NCBI GenBank assembly: GCA_934636265.1
Contig: CAKUAD010000004.1
Coordinates: 25,333-89,332, forward strand
Length of the DNA: 64,000 nucleotides
DNA from: an uncultured Flavobacterium sp.
GTDB taxonomy: Bacteria; Bacteroidota; Bacteroidia; Flavobacteriales; Flavobacteriaceae
Reading direction: 5' to 3'
Below the pieces are notes generated by a model. It searched no databases. It worked only from the letters and a program-made list of their open reading frames with translations, and had not been told where the DNA came from. Shown here one piece after another: positions 32,029-40,453 of this stretch. Each line of letters begins with the position of its first letter. The stretch's first letter is position 1. The position numbers and the translations under genes are program-made.

Positions 32029-33078
32029 TCAGCCGTGCTTTTCTTTAACTTTTAGCGGGTTGCGACTGATCTCGGCATGCTGCTGCCTTGCGTGAAATAC
32101 ATCAATAGCCAGAAACACGGCTTCCTTAAACGAAGTGTGATCGGCCAAGCCTTTGCCGGCAATGTCAAACGCTGTTCCGTGATCGGGCGATGTGCGAATT
32201 TTTGACAATCCGGCCGTATAGTTCACGCCGCGCCCAAAAGCCAGCGTCTTAAACGGAATCAGACCTTGGTCGTGATAGGCCGCAATCACGGCGTCAAATT
32301 TTTCATATTGTCCGCTGCCAAAAAAACCATCGGCCGGGTAAGGGCCAAATACCAGCGTTCCGTTTTCAAACATGTTGCGGATTACAGGTTGCAAAATTTC
32401 TTTGTCTTCCTTGCCGATAACGCCGCCGTCGCCTGCATGCGGATTCAGGCCCAAAACGGCAATCCGCGGACGCGTAATGGAAAAGTCCTGAATGAGACAC
32501 TGCTTGACGGTGTTTATTTTTTGGCGGATGAGTTGCTCGTTTAAGTGTGACGCCACTTCGTTTACGGGAACGTGATCGGTCAGTAAACCAACCCGCAGTC
32601 CGTCCTGAACCATAAGCATCAGGGCATTTCCTTCCAGGTGTTCGGCCAGGTAATCGGTATGTCCCGGAAACTTGAACTCCTCCGATTGTACGTTGTATTT
32701 GTTGATGGGCGCGGTCACCAGAACGTCAATTTCACCGTTTTTAAGTGCATCGGTGGCGGCTGTAAAGGAGCGGATGGCGTAGGTTCCAAGTTTTTCGTCG
32801 CTGGTGCCGGGCTGTAGTTCGACCTGGTCGCGCCATACGTTCAGTACATTTACCTTTCCGGGAACGGCTTGATCAATCTTATCGATGCCGTGAAGCGTAA
32901 TTTGCGATTCCAGCGTTTTTTTGATGAATGACAGGACTTTGACATTCGCAAAGATGATGGGTGTGCAATTTTCCAGCATTCGGGAATCCTCGAATGTTTT
33001 CAGGATGACCTCGCCGCCGATGCCATTGAGATCGCCAATTGAAATGCCTACCAGGATGTTTTCGGCCCGCTTTACCAT
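32029..33078 (-). CDS. pdxA: 4-hydroxythreonine-4-phosphate dehydrogenase
   Basis: The 349-residue NAD-dependent enzyme oxidises 4-phospho-hydroxythreonine in the DXP-dependent pathway of pyridoxal phosphate synthesis. Signatures are VGISIGDLNGIGGEVILKT, APINKYNVQ, the metal-binding His in FPGHTDYLAEHL, LNPHAGDGGVIGKED and AAYHDQGLIPFK. The Met at 33078 (MVKRAENILVG) is used; the frame to 33144 would run across the divergent ribE promoter. Confidence 0.96.
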   Translation of the reverse strand: MVKRAENILVGISIGDLNGIGGEVILKTFEDSRMLENCTPIIFANVKVLSFIKKTLESQITLHGIDKIDQAVPGKVNVLNVWRDQVELQPGTSDEKLGTYAIRSFTAATDALKNGEIDVLVTAPINKYNVQSEEFKFPGHTDYLAEHLEGNALMLMVQDGLRVGLLTDHVPVNEVASHLNEQLIRQKINTVKQCLIQDFSITRPRIAVLGLNPHAGDGGVIGKEDKEILQPVIRNMFENGTLVFGPYPADGFFGSGQYEKFDAVIAAYHDQGLIPFKTLAFGRGVNYTAGLSKIRTSPDHGTAFDIAGKGLADHTSFKEAVFLAIDVFHARQQHAEISRNPLKVKEKHG

Positions 33079-33086
33079 ATAATCGC

Positions 33087-33107
33087 TACTTTTGGAAAGC
33101 AAATGTA
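33087..33107. promoter_or_regulatory. Back-to-back -7 elements for ribE and pdxA
   Basis: TACTTTTG (33087-33094, plus, toward ribE) and TACATTTG on the minus strand (33100-33107, toward pdxA) are both exact consensus and only five bases apart, so the two promoters overlap and polymerase may bind only one at a time. Confidence 0.5.
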
Positions 33108-33118
33108 GCAAATTAAAT

Positions 33119-33715
33119 ATGTTTACAGGAATTATCGAGGCCATGGGAGTGGTCCGCGAGGTTGTCCGCGATGGTGGAAACCTGCGCCTTACATTAAGCA
33201 GTCCGTTTACCGATCAACTCAAGATTGATCAAAGCCTGGCCCACAACGGGATTTGTCTTACGGTGGTCGACATCAACGGCAGTGATTATACCGTCGAGGC
33301 CATTGCGGAAACGGTTTATCGCACCAACATCGCCGACTGGCACGTGGGCAATGAAGTCAATCTGGAGCGCGCCATGAAACTGGGCGACCGGCTCGATGGC
33401 CATATCGTTCAGGGACATGTCGATCAAACAGCCATTTGTACCGCCATGGAAAGTGATAACGGAAGCTGGCGTTTTACGTTTGAGTATGACGAGGGTCAGG
33501 AAAACATCACAATTCCAAAAGGATCCATCACCGTTAACGGGGTGAGTCTTACCGTGGTTGATTCCGCCCCGGGAACTTTTAGCGTGGCTGTTATTCCGTA
33601 TACTTATGAGAACACCACGTTCAAACACCTTGGAGTCGGGTCAAAGGTGAACCTCGAATTTGACGTGATCGGGAAATACGTATCGGCACTGTACCGACAA
33701 ACGACCAACGAATAA
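33119..33715 (+). CDS. ribE: Riboflavin synthase alpha chain
   Basis: The 198-residue enzyme dismutates two 6,7-dimethyl-8-ribityllumazine molecules to riboflavin. It consists of two similar lumazine-binding halves: MFTGIIEAMGVVREV with LAHNGICLTVV, then DGHIVQGHVDQTA with ITVNGVSLTVV. The MFTGI start is the family hallmark, so the Met at 33119 was chosen over one at 33092. No FMN riboswitch is visible in the short leader. Confidence 0.97.
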   Translation: MFTGIIEAMGVVREVVRDGGNLRLTLSSPFTDQLKIDQSLAHNGICLTVVDINGSDYTVEAIAETVYRTNIADWHVGNEVNLERAMKLGDRLDGHIVQGHVDQTAICTAMESDNGSWRFTFEYDEGQENITIPKGSITVNGVSLTVVDSAPGTFSVAVIPYTYENTTFKHLGVGSKVNLEFDVIGKYVSALYRQTTNE

Positions 33716-33719
33716 AAAA

Positions 33720-33750
33720 AACTCCGGCTTACTTAACCGGAGTTTTTTTA
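33720..33750. terminator. Bidirectional terminator shared by ribE and the small PID-CTERM gene
   Basis: ACTCCGG-CTTACTTAA-CCGGAGT (33721-33743), A-run on the left and T-run on the right. On the minus strand it includes the last codons and the stop of the convergent gene. Confidence 0.85.
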
Positions 33751-33938
33751 TGTGTGTACAAAGTGTAGATTCCAAAAATCAAAGCGGCACCCATTAAGAT
33801 AAGAATCCCTCCATCTATGGGTAATCCCGGAGGTGGCGGTGGCGGCATCGACGGCGGTGGCGGCGCCTCGGCCAGCGCGTCCGCAATCGGAAAAATAAGT
33901 GCCAATAGCGTTAATGACCTTTTAGGGACAATTTTCAT
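33729..33938 (-). CDS. Small PID-CTERM-like sorting-signal protein
   Basis: The 69-residue product has a signal peptide (MKIVPKRSLTLLALIFPIADALA), a proline run (PPPPSMPPPPPPGLPIDGG), one membrane span (ILILMGAALIFGIYTLY) and a basic tail (THKKTPVK). The PGLPIDGG motif before a span and basic end is the pattern of the PID-CTERM tail found in flavobacteria, thought to be a protein-sorting signal. Here almost the whole protein is the signal. The Met at 33938 is used. Its stop codon is inside the terminator hairpin. A possible -7 word TACCTTTG lies at 34073-34080 on the minus strand. Confidence 0.72.
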   Translation of the reverse strand: MKIVPKRSLTLLALIFPIADALAEAPPPPSMPPPPPPGLPIDGGILILMGAALIFGIYTLYTHKKTPVK

Positions 33939-34111
33939 AGGGTGTAAAAGTAAATAAAAAATCTTTCCAACAAAATTTTTGAACAAAAAAAGGCCTTTTT
34001 CAAAAAATCGACAAAATTTCCTTTATCTGCGCGGTATTTAACTTAAAATCAATACCGTTGCAAAACTTGGAGCAAAGGTAATTAGGCCTGTTGGATTTTG
34101 GGTAATCTAAA

Positions 34112-34125
34112 CGTAAAATTTTACG
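34112..34125. promoter_or_regulatory. Perfect 14-base palindrome between dnaE2 and the PID-CTERM gene
   Basis: CGTAAAATTTTACG reads the same on both strands. It lies in a 234-base gap with no gene, some 30 bases before the possible PID-CTERM promoter. Candidate operator; no terminator-like T-run follows. Confidence 0.35.
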
Positions 34126-34172
34126 CTTTGTTTTGGCGATATTCTATTTTATACTCGTTCTAAATGAGGTTA

Positions 34173-37100
34173 CTACCTAAAATTACGCCCCTTGTAAAAT
34201 ACCGTTTCGGGATCGCGTTCGTCGGCCCGCGATATGGGCGCCTTAAAAGCTCCGTCCCCATCGGCCATCTGCCTCAAGTAGCCGGACAAATCATGACATT
34301 TGCGCGCAATAACGTGTACCACCTGGCCTTCTATCTGAACTTTTCCTTCAACCATAAGCAGTCGCGCCTGTAGGATTTCCCTGCGATAGGCTTCAAATAC
34401 TGATTCCCAGACTACCAGATTGGCAAAGCCCGTTTCATCCTCGATGGTCACAAACAAAACACCCTTGGCTGTTCCGGGCCGTTGCCGTACTGTTATCAGT
34501 CCTGCAACCTTAACTGAATCACCGTTTTTTAGCATGGTGAGACTGGAAGAGGGCGTTACACGCAAGGCGTCAAGTTCTTGGCGGATAAAAGACAACGGAT
34601 GTGCTTTGAGCGACAATCCCATCGCGATGTAATCCTCAACCACCTGTGCGGCAGGACTCAGCAGGGGTAGTGACAACTGGCCTTCAGAAGCGCTTTGGGA
34701 CGGCTGTCCGCCAAACAGTCCTATAGGGTTGTCCCGCAGCGACGATACCTCCCAAAGTGCCTGCCGTCTCTCGAGTCCGATAGATCTGAATGCGTCGGCA
34801 TCGGCCAGTTTTTCCAGGGCCATCATCGAGAGACCGGCATCGAGCAGCTGGTTGACACTTGTAAATGATTCACTCCGGCTATCGCACAAAATCTGCGCGT
34901 CGGCAAAAGGAAAGCCTTTAATTTGCCGGAATCCCAACCTGATGGCGCAGTGCTTTCCGGTTTTTTCCTCCAGCGTGTTGTCCCATTGGGAGTGGTTGAC
35001 GTCAACCGGACGTACGTTTACGCCATGTCTTTGGGCATCGATTGCAATCTGGGCAGGTTGGTAAAAACCCATAGGCATGCTGTTGAGAAGTGCTGCCGCA
35101 AAAACATCGGGATAATGACACTTGATCCACGCCGAAACATAAACCAGCAGGGCAAAACTGGCAGCGTGACTTTCCGGAAATCCATACGAGCCAAAACCTT
35201 CGAGTTGTTTAAAAACCTTTTCGGCAAACTTTGGTTCGTAACCGTTTTTAATCATTCCGCCTATGAGTTTTGCCCGCCAGTCGCTCACTTCGCCACGGGC
35301 TTTAAAGGTAGCCATGCTTCGCCGCAACCCATCGGCCTCGGCAGGTGTAAATCCGGCAGCCACAATGGCGATTTCCATTGCTTGTTCCTGAAACAGCGGA
35401 ACACCCAGGGTTCGGCCCAATATGTCTTCCAGTTCCTTGGATGGGTAAACCACCGGATCAATCCCGTCGCGCCGCCGCAAATAAGGATGCACCATGTCGC
35501 CTTGTATGGGGCCGGGCCGTACAATGGCGACTTCAATCACCAAGTCGTAAAATTTGTGTGGTTTGAGACGCGGTAGCATCGACATCTGTGCGCGGCTTTC
35601 AATCTGAAAAACGCCCAGGGTATCGGCTGCACAGATCATATCATACACGGCGGGATCCTCGGTTTTGTTGACATCGGCCAACGTCAAATTGACGCCATGA
35701 TGGAATTTACACAGGTCAAATGCTTTGCGGATACACGTCAGCATGCCCAGTGCCAGCACGTCTACTTTAAGGAATCCCAACGCTTCAATGTCATCCTTGT
35801 TCCACTCGATGGTGGTGCGGCCGTCCATTCGGGCGTTCATTACCGGACACAGATCAGACAGTTTTCCCTGGGTGATGACAAAGCCACCGGTGTGTTGGCC
35901 CAGCTGGCGCGGGAATCCCACGTATTGCCGGGTAAGATCCAATACTTTTTTAAAGTGCGGATCGGCTAGATTAAAGCCTTGGGTGGTAATCCGTTCATCC
36001 TCAAGTTCATCCCTGAATTCCCAAACGGAAGCCGCGAGTTTATCTATGGCATCGGCGGACAATCCCATCGCTTTGGCCACATCGCGTATGGCGCCTTTCC
36101 AATGGACCTGCGTGACCGTGGCCACGATGGCGGCGCGATCCCGTCCGTACTTCTCATAAATATACTGGATGACTTCTTCCCGGCGTTCGTGTTCAAAATC
36201 CACGTCGATATCAGGAGGTTCGTCGCGCGCATCCGACATGAAACGCGCAAACAACAGGTTGAATTTTGACGGATCAACCGACGTTATTCCCAGGCAATAA
36301 CACACCACCGAATTGGCTGCCGAACCGCGTCCCTGACATAAAATTCCCCGGCTCCGGGCAAAACTCACAAAGTCATAAACGGTTAAAAAGTAAGGGGCAT
36401 AATTTTTCCGCTTCATAAAATCGAGCTCAAACCGTATTGAAGCCTCAATTTTTGCCGGAATGAGGCCGTTGAATTTTTCCTGTGCTCCCTGCCAGGCAAG
36501 CAGTTCAAGTTCCTCCTGAGGGGTGCGTCCGTTGGAGGTGATTTCTTCCGGATAGACGTATTTAAGGCTGTCGAGCGAGAATTGGCATGATTTGACAATT
36601 TCCTGTGTGGCAGCCAGCGCATCGGGATATTTGCGGAACAGCCGTTCCATTTCATCGGCTGGTTTCAGATGGCGTTCGGCATTGGGATAAAGCCGGAATC
36701 CGGCGGTGTCGATCGTGCATTTTTCGCGGATGCAGGTAAGCACATCCTGCAGTTGACGGCGGTCGGGATGGTGATAGTGTACGTCATTGGTGGCTATCAT
36801 CCGGATGTTGAACTCGCATGCCAATTGGGATAGTCGGTAAAGTCGTTTGGCGTCGTTGGACTGATAAGACCTGCTGGCCCCCAGGTAAAGCGCATCACCC
36901 AGATTTTGATGGTATTCAGCCAAGGCAGATTTGAAATCATCCGCAAAATCAAAGTCCCGGTTTAGTTTTAAGGGCGCCACGATTATAAAGCGCATACCTT
37001 CCTTAAAGTTGTAGACGTCTTTTTTATACAGATGGCACTCGCCTTTCTCGGCGCGGCGGTTTCCTTTTGAAAGCAGTCCGGAAAGGCGTCCGTAGGCATG

Positions 37101-37346
37101 AAGGTCCGTAGGGTAAGCCAATAAAGGAGGGCCATCAATCAACTCCAGGTGACATCCCACAATGAGTTTCAGTCCCGCTTTTTTGGCCGCAACATGTGCG
37201 CGGACCACACCTGCCAGCGTGTTGTGGTCGGTGATGGCCAAGGCGGTGTAACCCATCGCCGAAGCTTGAATCACCAATTCATCGGGATGTGATCCGCCGC
37301 GCAGAAAACTAAAATTACTGGTAACTTGAAGCTCGGTATACATCAT
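34173..37346 (-). CDS. dnaE2: Error-prone DNA polymerase III alpha (ImuC/DnaE2)
   Basis: The 1057-residue protein is a C-family polymerase of the DnaE2/ImuC type. It starts with a PHP domain (MYTELQVTSNFSFLRGGSHP), has the catalytic Asp motif PPDIDVDFEHERREEV, the GRGSAANSVVCYCLG segment, HhH repeats and a C-terminal OB fold (VKVAGLITVRQRPGT). With ImuA and ImuB it makes the mutasome for damage-induced mutagenesis and lesion bypass. Its start overlaps the imuB stop (ATGATGA, two possible Met). Last gene of the cassette imuA-imuB-dnaE2. Confidence 0.96.
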   Translation of the reverse strand: MMYTELQVTSNFSFLRGGSHPDELVIQASAMGYTALAITDHNTLAGVVRAHVAAKKAGLKLIVGCHLELIDGPPLLAYPTDLHAYGRLSGLLSKGNRRAEKGECHLYKKDVYNFKEGMRFIIVAPLKLNRDFDFADDFKSALAEYHQNLGDALYLGASRSYQSNDAKRLYRLSQLACEFNIRMIATNDVHYHHPDRRQLQDVLTCIREKCTIDTAGFRLYPNAERHLKPADEMERLFRKYPDALAATQEIVKSCQFSLDSLKYVYPEEITSNGRTPQEELELLAWQGAQEKFNGLIPAKIEASIRFELDFMKRKNYAPYFLTVYDFVSFARSRGILCQGRGSAANSVVCYCLGITSVDPSKFNLLFARFMSDARDEPPDIDVDFEHERREEVIQYIYEKYGRDRAAIVATVTQVHWKGAIRDVAKAMGLSADAIDKLAASVWEFRDELEDERITTQGFNLADPHFKKVLDLTRQYVGFPRQLGQHTGGFVITQGKLSDLCPVMNARMDGRTTIEWNKDDIEALGFLKVDVLALGMLTCIRKAFDLCKFHHGVNLTLADVNKTEDPAVYDMICAADTLGVFQIESRAQMSMLPRLKPHKFYDLVIEVAIVRPGPIQGDMVHPYLRRRDGIDPVVYPSKELEDILGRTLGVPLFQEQAMEIAIVAAGFTPAEADGLRRSMATFKARGEVSDWRAKLIGGMIKNGYEPKFAEKVFKQLEGFGSYGFPESHAASFALLVYVSAWIKCHYPDVFAAALLNSMPMGFYQPAQIAIDAQRHGVNVRPVDVNHSQWDNTLEEKTGKHCAIRLGFRQIKGFPFADAQILCDSRSESFTSVNQLLDAGLSMMALEKLADADAFRSIGLERRQALWEVSSLRDNPIGLFGGQPSQSASEGQLSLPLLSPAAQVVEDYIAMGLSLKAHPLSFIRQELDALRVTPSSSLTMLKNGDSVKVAGLITVRQRPGTAKGVLFVTIEDETGFANLVVWESVFEAYRREILQARLLMVEGKVQIEGQVVHVIARKCHDLSGYLRQMADGDGAFKAPISRADERDPETVFYKGRNFR

Positions 37347-38827
37347 GCAAAAAATCCGTGAATAAACCATTTGGGCTGACCGTCGTAAGGACCCGCCCTG
37401 AACAGCCAGAACCGGGCGCCCTTTTCATCCTCTACACAATAGTAATCGCGGTACACGCCGCTGGCCAGCCACCATTCCTGTTCAATGCGCTCCGGCCCAT
37501 CTGACCTCGCTACATGGTACAAGTTGCGCCGGTATCTAAAGAGCAGCGGCGGATAATCGGGCAGGGCGGCCGTTACCTCGATGGGTTCGGGTCGTGGCAA
37601 CAGATGAACCGGTCTGGGAATTTCCGGCCAGTCATCGGTGGATTTTTCCCATAACGGCCAGGCTTCCTTTACTGATCGCTCCGGCCAGTAATGTTGCGCC
37701 GCCAGGTATCGCCGCACTGATTCGGCTCCTGTCTTAACCATAATCCTGTCGATGAATTCTCCCATTTTGAGTTTGTCGTGCGACAGCTTTTCCCAGAGTG
37801 CGGCCTGTTCCGGCGTGACGGGTTCGGTTGCGGGCGCTTCCAGCATAAACATCTCAAATCCCAGATCAGGTTCAAAAACACCGATTTTATCCTTAAAAAG
37901 GCGGGCGATGTGCTGTGCATTCCGCGTTGGATGGCTGGTCCCGACCTCTGCTTTCTGGATGTTTCCGTCTGTCCGATACGCGTAAAATGCAGCTTGGCGC
38001 AAACCCAAACCCTCGTCGGCCAGACGTTGACAAATCCTTTCGAGCAAATACTCCAGGCCGATGCCAATTCCGGCAGCTGTTGCCACGGGTTCGGTACAAT
38101 GCAGCCGTTCCTGATAAGCGGCCACGGGCTTTACGGGTTCAAGAAATTCCTGTTCCTGTCCCGCGGCCTGGGCCAACCGCTGCAGCAGCTTAGGTCCAAA
38201 ACGCCGTTGGAGTGCGGTTCTTGGCATATCGGCAAAAAGACCTATCTGTCGCAAACCAAGTTTTTTAAGCCGTGCCAAAACGGTTTCATCCAGCCGCAAA
38301 GCATCGGGCACGAGCGGGCGCAGGGCTTCAAGTTGCTTGCCCGCTGGGATGATGCCTTGCGTGCCAAACCGCGCCATGCCCCAGGCGGCTCCAATCGTAT
38401 CGGCCACCGCTATCCTTACCGTGTAGCCGTAACCCTGTAATTTTGAGGTAATGTTTTGTACATATTGAAGTTCTCCGCCCCAAAGATGCGGGCAACCTGT
38501 AATGTCCAAAATCAATCCGTCGGGAACGTCGATGCTGCAAACGGGCGTGTAGCCCATACACCATTCGGCCAGCGCAGTCAGCAGTTGTACAGTGCGCCCC
38601 GGCGGGGTTTTTACCATGTGCAAATCCGGATAAATCGCTTTGCAATCGGCCAGCACCATTCCCGGCCTGATTCCCCGTTGGCAGGCGAGGGTGTTGATTG
38701 AATCAACCACCATCCGCCCGCGTTGTGAAGAGGCCAGCACAAAAGGCCTTTCGCGCAGTTCAGGAGTTTTACGGGCGGTAAATTCAGCCAGCAAAAACGG
38801 AAACCATATGCAAGCATAACGGGCCAT
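37343..38827 (-). CDS. imuB: Y-family polymerase-like protein ImuB
   Basis: The 494-residue protein has the Y-family fold but, as known for ImuB, lacks the catalytic acids: where polymerase IV has DMDCFFASVE the sequence reads CIWFPFLLAE, and where it has DEAYLD it reads DVPDGLILD. ImuB acts as a hub that binds the sliding clamp, ImuA and DnaE2. Other marks are RPFVLASSQRGRMVVDSIN and QRGIRPGM. It starts at the stop of imuA (one-base overlap), so all three are one operon. Confidence 0.93.
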   Translation of the reverse strand: MARYACIWFPFLLAEFTARKTPELRERPFVLASSQRGRMVVDSINTLACQRGIRPGMVLADCKAIYPDLHMVKTPPGRTVQLLTALAEWCMGYTPVCSIDVPDGLILDITGCPHLWGGELQYVQNITSKLQGYGYTVRIAVADTIGAAWGMARFGTQGIIPAGKQLEALRPLVPDALRLDETVLARLKKLGLRQIGLFADMPRTALQRRFGPKLLQRLAQAAGQEQEFLEPVKPVAAYQERLHCTEPVATAAGIGIGLEYLLERICQRLADEGLGLRQAAFYAYRTDGNIQKAEVGTSHPTRNAQHIARLFKDKIGVFEPDLGFEMFMLEAPATEPVTPEQAALWEKLSHDKLKMGEFIDRIMVKTGAESVRRYLAAQHYWPERSVKEAWPLWEKSTDDWPEIPRPVHLLPRPEPIEVTAALPDYPPLLFRYRRNLYHVARSDGPERIEQEWWLASGVYRDYYCVEDEKGARFWLFRAGPYDGQPKWFIHGFFA

Positions 38828-39552
38828 TATCCGGTATAGCGTTCCAAATTTCGGACAGGCAGAGCCGCCTCTTCCAGATTAACAAATTGACCTGACCAAC
38901 TGACTTTCCAGGAAAAAGGCCGTCCATTTTTTACCCTTGTCAATTGCACTTCCCAACAACTGTAGCCTATTCCCGGCAGATGGCCCGCGGCAGATGGTAA
39001 CGGCGTGATTTTCCATCGGGCGGCACAGGCCACGGCATTCTCAGAAAACGGTGAAAAACGGTGTATGAATCCGGTGACGCCGCTCTTTTCCGCCGCCAGC
39101 TGAAGTCTGCGCGATTCAGTAAAGCCCAAGTCGCGGATGTCGGCTATTACGGTGGTAAGCGCCTGGCATTTGAGCGCTTCCTCAGTGACCCACAAGGCGT
39201 CCTTTGTTTTTTTTGGATGTACAAATACGATGCGTTCCGGCTCCAGGCCAAAATGCCGCAATCCCGCGGGAAATATGGATCGTTCAGGCGATACCCACAG
39301 GCAAAGGCCGTCGCGTTGCAGGAGTTTTCCCGCAAGGGCCGAGATGAATCCGCTGGTCGAGGCGGCATCGGCGGGTTGATGGCTCACAAATTCATGAATG
39401 GCGCCCAGCGGAAAAACGCGTCCGGGAAACGCCGATTCAAACGGCGCCAGCCTATGCGTCCGATCACCTGAAGGCCGTCCCAAGCCTTGTATCGCATTGA
39501 TGCGCGCCTGAAGCTCTTTGGCGATATTTCTTTTTTCAGTCTTGGTTTCCAA
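38827..39552 (-). CDS. imuA: ImuA-like RecA/SulA-fold protein
   Basis: The 241-residue product fits the short Bacteroidota ImuA proteins: a RecA-like core without a full Walker A (FPLGAIHEFVSHQPADAAST), LCLWVSPERSIFPAGL, and LTTVIADIRDLGFTESRRLQLAAEKSGVTGFI, given in parts. ImuA binds RecA and ImuB in the mutasome. First gene of the cassette. The promoter (39587-39594) lies inside an inverted repeat that is shared with the divergent LexA-like repressor gene. Confidence 0.9.
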   Translation of the reverse strand: METKTEKRNIAKELQARINAIQGLGRPSGDRTHRLAPFESAFPGRVFPLGAIHEFVSHQPADAASTSGFISALAGKLLQRDGLCLWVSPERSIFPAGLRHFGLEPERIVFVHPKKTKDALWVTEEALKCQALTTVIADIRDLGFTESRRLQLAAEKSGVTGFIHRFSPFSENAVACAARWKITPLPSAAGHLPGIGYSCWEVQLTRVKNGRPFSWKVSWSGQFVNLEEAALPVRNLERYTG

Positions 39553-39583
39553 GATGTTAAAATTTTAAATGTTCAGTATTTCA

Positions 39584-39622
39584 CAACAAAATTACGTATG
39601 TTTGTTGCATCAACTTACAACA
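39584..39622. promoter_or_regulatory. Operator and divergent promoters of the mutasome cassette and repressor
   Basis: CAACAAA (39584-39590) and TTTGTTG (39601-39607) form a perfect inverted repeat with ten bases between; a further CAACA (39618-39622) lies ten bases from TGTTG. Exact -7 words overlap it on both strands: TATGTTTG (39597-39604, toward the repressor) and TAATTTTG on the minus strand (39587-39594, toward imuA, with TTG 16 or 23 bases further upstream). A repressor bound here would close both promoters. Confidence 0.62.
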
Positions 39623-39628
39623 TTAACA

Positions 39629-40399
39629 ATGTCCCTCTTTTCAGACAATCTTAGATACCTCAGGCTGAGCCGCAATGAAACGCAGCATCAAACGGCCGAA
39701 AGACTTGAGATAAAACGCGGCAGGTATGAACCGTACGAAAGCGGAAAAATTGAACCTCCGTATGAAATCCTCCGCAAAATTTCGAGGCATTTTGGCATCA
39801 GCATTGACCTTTTGCTCACCGTGGATGTCCGCAAGTATGACTTGACCGAGATGGTGAAACTCGACGATAACCGCATTGTCCTTCCCATCAAAGTCAATAC
39901 TTCCGGAAAGAACCTGATCGAGGTTATCCCGCATAAGGCGCGCGCCGGATATCTCACAGGATATGCCGATCCCGAGTACATTGAAAGTTTGCAGCAGGTT
40001 TCAATCCCGCTTTTGGGTCCGGGCAAGTTCCGCGCGTTTCCGGTTGCGGGCGATTCGATGCCGCCGCACGATCAGGAGAGTTTGATTATCGGGCGATATG
40101 TGGAAAATCTGGGCGAAATCAAAAAAGACCGCACTTATATACTGATTACGGCCAGCGAGGGCATTACCTACAAGCGTTTGAGCAGGAAGAATCCGGATTC
40201 GCTTACGGTGGCCTCTGACAATCTGGTTTACAATCCGTATGACATCAAGTTGTCGGACATTCTGGAAATATGGGAGTACGTGGCGCACATCGGCCGCAAT
40301 GACCAGGCGCCATCGGCCAATCCCGACGATCCCAAGACCATGTTCCAAAGCGTACTTCGCGAGTTGGATACCATCAAAAAGAAAATGGGCGAGGCCTAA
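39629..40399 (+). CDS. XRE-S24 LexA-like repressor
   Basis: The 256-residue protein has an N-terminal XRE helix-turn-helix (FSDNLRYLRLSRNETQHQTA) and a C-terminal S24 self-cleaving domain. The Ser-Lys dyad is Ser143 in PVAGDSMPP and Lys182 in GITYKRL. An Ala-Gly pair at 106-107 (KARAGYL) is a likely self-cleavage site. It probably represses the divergent imuA-imuB-dnaE2 cassette and itself, and is released by RecA-stimulated cleavage on DNA damage, as for LexA/CI. The Met at 39629 is used; a longer frame to 39569 would cross the operator. Confidence 0.9.
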   Translation: MSLFSDNLRYLRLSRNETQHQTAERLEIKRGRYEPYESGKIEPPYEILRKISRHFGISIDLLLTVDVRKYDLTEMVKLDDNRIVLPIKVNTSGKNLIEVIPHKARAGYLTGYADPEYIESLQQVSIPLLGPGKFRAFPVAGDSMPPHDQESLIIGRYVENLGEIKKDRTYILITASEGITYKRLSRKNPDSLTVASDNLVYNPYDIKLSDILEIWEYVAHIGRNDQAPSANPDDPKTMFQSVLRELDTIKKKMGEA

Positions 40400-40403
40400 A
40401 AAA

Positions 40404-40440
40404 AGCGGGAACTGATTCATCAATTCCCGCTGCTTTTTTA
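40404..40440. terminator. Terminator shared by the repressor gene and the S9 peptidase gene
   Basis: AGCGGGAA (40404-40411) pairs with TTCCCGCT (40424-40431); A-run left, T-run right. Confidence 0.82.
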
Positions 40441-40453
40441 TTTGAATGTGGTT

